64,000 nt of DNA from JBDWFY01 sp039976075 (GTDB lineage: Bacteria; Pseudomonadota; Alphaproteobacteria; Rhizobiales; Stappiaceae): positions 496,001 through 560,000 of the forward strand of contig JBDWFY010000011.1 of NCBI GenBank assembly GCA_039976075.1, written 5' to 3'. Below, piece after piece: positions 60,691-64,000 of this stretch. How positions within the stretch are numbered: position 1 is the stretch's first letter; every line of letters begins with the position of its first letter. A model generated the notes under the pieces. That model ran no database searches. It was given only the letters and a program-made list of their open reading frames with translations, and was not told the origin of the DNA. Position numbers and translations under genes: made by a program.

Positions 60691-61488
60691 TCAAATGCCC
60701 AGTGGCCGGTTAACACCTCCGTCCACCGTCAGACACTGGCCCGTTATGTAGCTGGATGCTTCAGAAAGAAGAAACGCTATCGTCTGTCCGACCTCATCGT
60801 TGCGGCCAACACGTCCAAGTGGAACAGTGCCAGCCCACTCCGGATGAAACTCAGTTGCACCGCTCTCCATCAAACCCGGGGCGATGGCATTGAACCGGAT
60901 GCCTTCGGGGCCGTATCGGTCGGCAAGCAGCTTGATGAAACCGTGTAGTGCAAGCCGTGTCGGGCCGAGGGTAAAAGGCAGTCTGGGCTGACCGGCTTCG
61001 ATGCCGGAAATTGCCACAAACGAGCCACGACCATGGACCCCGATATGTGGCAACACCGCTTTTGCCAATCGCATCGGTGCGATCACCATCATTTCATAGT
61101 CATCATGCCAGGCGGGCCATGGAATATCGAATATTTCGCGGGAATATTCGGGGTCGTAGCTGAAACTGTCGCGGGTGGCAGGTGGTGCGGTTGGCACCTC
61201 ATAGCCTTCCATGACTTCGCTATGCCGACCGGCTCCAAATACAGCGGCATCCACTCTGCCAAATGCTTCAAGCGCGGTTGCGACCGTCCGGTCGATATCC
61301 GTGTCGCTCAATACGGATCCGGCAACACCGATGCCACCCGTTTCTTCGGCGATTTCCTTGCATCCGCCACGGGACATCAAAACAAGGTGGTACCCTTGGG
61401 CAGCCAGCGCCCGTGCCGTCGCTGAGCCAAGCCCTCCGCTTGCTCCGGTAACAAGTGCGACGGGGCGGCCATCGACAGGAGAAATCAT
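60691..61488 (-). CDS. SDR-fold protein lacking the catalytic Tyr and Lys
   Basis: A 265-residue protein of the short-chain dehydrogenase fold. The NAD(P) motif TGASGGLG (about 14-21) and the PGLMESG and GQCLTVDGGVNRP regions are intact. At the active site the Ser is kept (Ser161 in AISGIEAG), but YxxxK reads LGPTR, so Tyr is Leu174 and Lys is Arg178. NNAG is FGAG. It may bind cofactor without classical dehydrogenase activity, or use another acid. An insertion rich in Pro, Tyr and Trp (about 97-130) is unusual. ATG 61488 has GAGG seven bases upstream. Confidence 0.82.
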   Translation of the reverse strand: MISPVDGRPVALVTGASGGLGSATARALAAQGYHLVLMSRGGCKEIAEETGGIGVAGSVLSDTDIDRTVATALEAFGRVDAAVFGAGRHSEVMEGYEVPTAPPATRDSFSYDPEYSREIFDIPWPAWHDDYEMMVIAPMRLAKAVLPHIGVHGRGSFVAISGIEAGQPRLPFTLGPTRLALHGFIKLLADRYGPEGIRFNAIAPGLMESGATEFHPEWAGTVPLGRVGRNDEVGQTIAFLLSEASSYITGQCLTVDGGVNRPLGI

Positions 61489-61503
61489 AAGCATGCCTCG
61501 CAA

Positions 61504-61814
61504 AATACTGGCGTTGTCGGGATTGCGGAATTACCAATCTAGAGCAATTTTTGCGGTTGCTGGATCATAAAAACTGCTTCGTGCCTTGGTTTTGGTGCGT
61601 ATCCTTGTGGTGAAGGTGCTTCAGCCGTTCCGGGATATGGATCAGCGGTGTGCCTCGATGTCCTGGAAAACGTACGAAATGGCTGTCAATGATCTGGGAA
61701 TTGGGTCGGAATGATCTGGTTAAGCGTGATTACACTCCTTAATTGTAATTTGATTTCAGGGCAGTACAGTAATCGCGTCATTGCAAACAAGACAGCGTTT
61801 CCCATATCTCATTC
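61504..61814. other. 311-bp divergent promoter region
   Basis: It lies between the SDR-fold gene and the metalloprotease gene. I see no reading frame, RNA gene or strong palindrome; the stretch 61730-61770 is AT-rich and may carry the downstream promoter. Confidence 0.4.
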
Positions 61815-62501
61815 ATGCCTATACTGATCGCCATAGCTGGACTTGTTATCGCCGCCATCGTGTTCGGACCCTCTTATTGGGTTAAGCGCACGATGAAGCG
61901 TCACGGCGATGTCCGTGCTGATTTTCCCGGAACGGGTGGCGAGCTGGCACAGCATCTGATCGACCACCATAAAATCAGCAATGTGCGTGTGGAGGTCACG
62001 GATCGTGGAGATCACTATGACCCCGACGACCGCGTTGTCCGCCTGTCTGAAGATAATTTTCACAAGGCAAGTATCACTGCGGTCGCTGTTGCTGCCCATG
62101 AAGTGGGACATGCCCTACAGCATCATCGCGGAGAAAGCGGTCTGAAATTGCGTCAATTTCTCGTACGCATTGCGATGGTTACGGACCGGATCGCATCGGT
62201 TTTCTTTCTGCTTGCGCCGGTGCTGTTTCTCCTTGTCCGCGCACCGGCAGCAGTGATTGGTATGATTGGTTTCGGCATTGCACTTCTGGTGGTCCGCGTG
62301 CTGGTTCACCTGTTCACACTACCGGTGGAATATGATGCCAGTTTCAACAAAGCTCTGCCGATCTTGCGCGAAGGGGGCTATTTACAGGAACGTGACATGG
62401 ACGGGGCACACAGCGTCTTGAAAGCCGCTGCTTACACCTACGTCGCCGGTGCATTGATGTCTTTGATCGATATCGCCCGCTGGATCCGAATATTGCGGTA
62501 G
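61815..62501 (+). CDS. Membrane zinc metalloprotease (YugP family)
   Basis: A 228-residue membrane protein. An N-terminal helix (about 1-20) is followed by DPDDRVVRLSEDNFHKASIT, the zinc motif AAHEVGHALQHH (HExxH type, about residues 94-105), two or three membrane helices (about 130-180), LPVEYDASFNKALPIL with the third ligand region, and a last helix. This matches the YugP/PF04298 family. No neighbour suggests a substrate. All zinc ligands appear present. Confidence 0.9.
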   Translation: MPILIAIAGLVIAAIVFGPSYWVKRTMKRHGDVRADFPGTGGELAQHLIDHHKISNVRVEVTDRGDHYDPDDRVVRLSEDNFHKASITAVAVAAHEVGHALQHHRGESGLKLRQFLVRIAMVTDRIASVFFLLAPVLFLLVRAPAAVIGMIGFGIALLVVRVLVHLFTLPVEYDASFNKALPILREGGYLQERDMDGAHSVLKAAAYTYVAGALMSLIDIARWIRILR

Positions 62502-62595
62502 TGGCAGGTTGGGTGGAACCTCGGGTAAAAGCGACACTGGCGGCTGTGGCCTCAATTTGAATGGTTTCCGCCAGCTGGCACACGTCAGTTTGAGC

Positions 62596-62631
62596 TTGGC
62601 AATCGCACATTTAGTTGTATAATACAACTAA
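62596..62631 (+). promoter_or_regulatory. Promoter and perfect palindromic operator of the MarR-GNAT gene
   Basis: TTGGCA (62596-62601) and TATAAT (62618-62623) are spaced 16 bp apart. The arms TTAGTTGTAT (62611-62620) and ATACAACTAA (62622-62631) form a perfect 10-bp dyad around one A, covering the -10 element and the first base of the start codon. TTGTAT/ATACAA-type dyads are typical MarR sites. The predicted transcript start, near 62630, leaves no room for a leader. Confidence 0.75.
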
Positions 62632-63581
62632 TGGAAAACCCTATCTCAAAATCGCGCCTTGATCGCGTTCGGACATCAGCAAGAACCATCGTTCGCGACC
62701 TCGGGTTCATGGACAGTAAGCTGGCAGGTACCCAGCTTCCACCGTCAGCCGTTCACACCATCATTGAAGTTGGCTATGGAACCGTGTCGACGGCCGGCGA
62801 GCTGGGGAGCCTTTTGCATCTTGAAAAGTCAAGCATCAGCAGAATGCTGAAAAAACTTGAAGCTGAGGGCTTCCTGGAGATTGTCCAAGACGTCTCTGAC
62901 AAAAGAGCTCACGTGCTTGAGCTGTCTCCGTCGGGCAAGGCACTTCTTGAGCAGATTGAAAAATTTGGCAGGGAGCAGCTCTCCTCCGCACTGGAAAAAA
63001 GCTCCGAAGGCGACCTGCAGATCATGGAAGATGGACTGGCTGCATTCAGCAATGCGCTGCGCGGCAACGGTCCTCATGTCCAGCCAGGAAAAATGGATGT
63101 TATTGAAGGATATCAGCCATGCATCGTTGCAGATGTTACCGGCATGCATTCTTCTTTCTACTCAAAAAACTATGGATTTGGGTCTGTATTTGAACGGAAG
63201 GTTGCAACAGAATTATCAGAATTCCTGGGCCGCATTGAAAGACCGATGAATACCGTTTTCTCAGCCTATCAGGGAAACAGTTTTCTTGGATCTGTGGCCA
63301 TCGACGGTGAAAGCCTCGGCAACGATACCGCCCACCTGCGCTGGTTTATAGTCGACCCTGTTGCACATGGCCTGGGTATCGGCAAACGGCTCATGCGCTG
63401 CGCGACTGATTTCGTTGACGGTTTCGGGTTCGGCGAGACCAGGTTGTGGACATTCCGGGGACTGGATGCAGCACGCCACCTTTATGAGATTTTCGGGTTT
63501 CATTTGGTGGAAGAAAATGTTGGATCGCAGTGGGGAACAGCTGTTACTGAACAGGTCTATGTCAGGTCAGGGTTCAGATAG
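62631..63581 (+). CDS. MarR-GNAT fusion: winged-helix regulator with acetyltransferase domain
   Basis: A 316-residue fusion. Residues about 1-145 form a MarR winged helix (STAGELGSLLHLEKSSISRML, then KKLEAEGFLEIVQDVSDKRA); residues about 155-316 form a GNAT domain (WFIVDPVAHGLGIGKRLMRC as acetyl-CoA site, RLWTFRGLDAARHLYEIFGFHLVEE in pieces). Such fusions are widespread and thought to couple acetylation of a small molecule to its own regulation. The ATG coincides with the predicted transcription start and there is no ribosome site, so the mRNA is probably leaderless. The palindrome at 62611-62631 implies self-repression. Confidence 0.88.
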   Translation: MENPISKSRLDRVRTSARTIVRDLGFMDSKLAGTQLPPSAVHTIIEVGYGTVSTAGELGSLLHLEKSSISRMLKKLEAEGFLEIVQDVSDKRAHVLELSPSGKALLEQIEKFGREQLSSALEKSSEGDLQIMEDGLAAFSNALRGNGPHVQPGKMDVIEGYQPCIVADVTGMHSSFYSKNYGFGSVFERKVATELSEFLGRIERPMNTVFSAYQGNSFLGSVAIDGESLGNDTAHLRWFIVDPVAHGLGIGKRLMRCATDFVDGFGFGETRLWTFRGLDAARHLYEIFGFHLVEENVGSQWGTAVTEQVYVRSGFR

Positions 63582-63670
63582 GATACAGCCTGAACGCGAT
63601 CCGTGGGGGTCAAGGCGGTCATGGGAGCACACAAAGCAAATTGACGCTGTGTTCGGCTTTGCCGTCATAT

Positions 63671-63934
63671 GACTGGATGCAAGGGGAGAGAGCGCGAGGG
63701 ATGTTCTCCAATGTGAGCACCCAGCAGCGGCTCGACATGAGCGTCACCGGACCGGCAGTGAACGAAGTGACCCGGTATGAAACGCTGAAAAAGGCACTGA
63801 AGTCGCCGATTGTCACATCCGCTGAATTCATGGATTGTTATCGCGGTCAACTGCAATCCTTTGGTCCGCAGGATCTGAAAGGTTTTTCAGCGCCAACTGA
63901 AGTCCTCGGCGTATTTGAGAAAAGCCCGGTCTGA
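63671..63934 (+). pseudogene. C-terminal fragment of a class III adenylate/guanylate cyclase
   Basis: The frame carries MFSNVSTQQRLDMSVTGPAV, then NEVTRYETLKKAL, and an ending LKGFSAPTEVLGVFEKSPV, clearly the last 80 or so residues of a class III cyclase domain in which GDTVN is replaced by GPAVN. The first half of the domain, with the metal-binding Asp residues, is missing and no frame upstream supplies it (63582-63670 has nothing recognisable). It is a truncated remnant with no plausible start. The last 66 bases of the window hold nothing I can identify. Confidence 0.7.
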
Positions 63935-64000
63935 GAATTGCGGTTGGTTGGATGGTTCAAAGCGGCTGTCTTGTCGAAATATTCACTCCAACCAGTTGGA

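Overview
This 64 kb window is a stretch of chromosome from a Gram-negative bacterium, most likely an alphaproteobacterium of the Rhodobacterales/Hyphomicrobiales type. The evidence is the gene content: TAXI-type TRAP transport, a periplasmic nitrate reductase operon, a DUF3750 protein, Tat-dependent redox proteins and many AraC/LysR/FadR/MarR regulators, at moderately high GC. The assignment rests on gene families only; there is no rRNA or marker gene to fix the family. I see no insertion sequence, integrase, prophage, CRISPR array or replication origin. Most of it reads as a mosaic of small metabolic and transport cassettes, each with its own regulator.

Layout. 1-900: end of an unknown gene, then a secreted-protein gene broken by an in-frame stop. 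930-4051: AraC regulator, nitrilase and aldoxime dehydratase, which together form an aldoxime to nitrile to carboxylate pathway. 4136-9626: methyltransferase, then a tripartite HlyD/double-ATPase/permease exporter. 9950-12081: membrane flavin reductase, ABM-domain monooxygenase and MarR regulator around a shared palindrome. 12181-12345: remnant of a second hlyD copy. 12442-14467: divergent SDR and AraC pair. 14645-18173: DUF3750, sulfotransferase, TPR and cupin genes. 18245-20635: two EamA transporters with a divergent Lrp regulator. 20632-21366: an orphan leader-like RNA with a 20-residue ORF and tandem hairpins, then tRNA-Glu and tRNA-Asp with unusual anticodon loops. 21448-27620: S9 peptidase, a membrane-protein/Xre pair, and an aminotransferase, ornithine-cyclodeaminase-like and luciferase-like trio. 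27881-29890: an autotransporter built on 19-residue repeats.

30300-33200 is a lower-GC accessory segment with a Thg1-like 3'-5' polymerase gene overlapping a DUF218 gene, plus unknown genes. 33417-37145 holds a two-subunit GMC dehydrogenase and a membrane adenylate cyclase. 37211-41880 is a LysR, TAXI binding protein, fused TRAP permease and Rid-protein operon. 42067-46571 has a GST, a secreted protein with a very basic 17-residue repeat tail, a GNAT enzyme and a membrane methyltransferase. 46622-52840 is napFDAGHBC on the minus strand. 53241-59399 is a FadR-type regulator behind a near-perfect operator, followed by a cystathionine-beta-lyase-like enzyme and a complete carbohydrate-type ABC importer. 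The end holds a DdlA-type ligase, an SDR lacking its catalytic Tyr and Lys, a YugP-type metalloprotease, a MarR-GNAT fusion that appears leaderless and self-repressed, and a fragment of a class III cyclase.

The strongest candidates for something new are the Thg1-like/DUF218 pair, the orphan leader RNA and odd tRNAs at 20.6-21.4 kb, the secreted protein with the basic repeat tail, and the FadR/PLP-lyase/ABC cassette. All names are family-level calls made by reading motifs; no database search was run.
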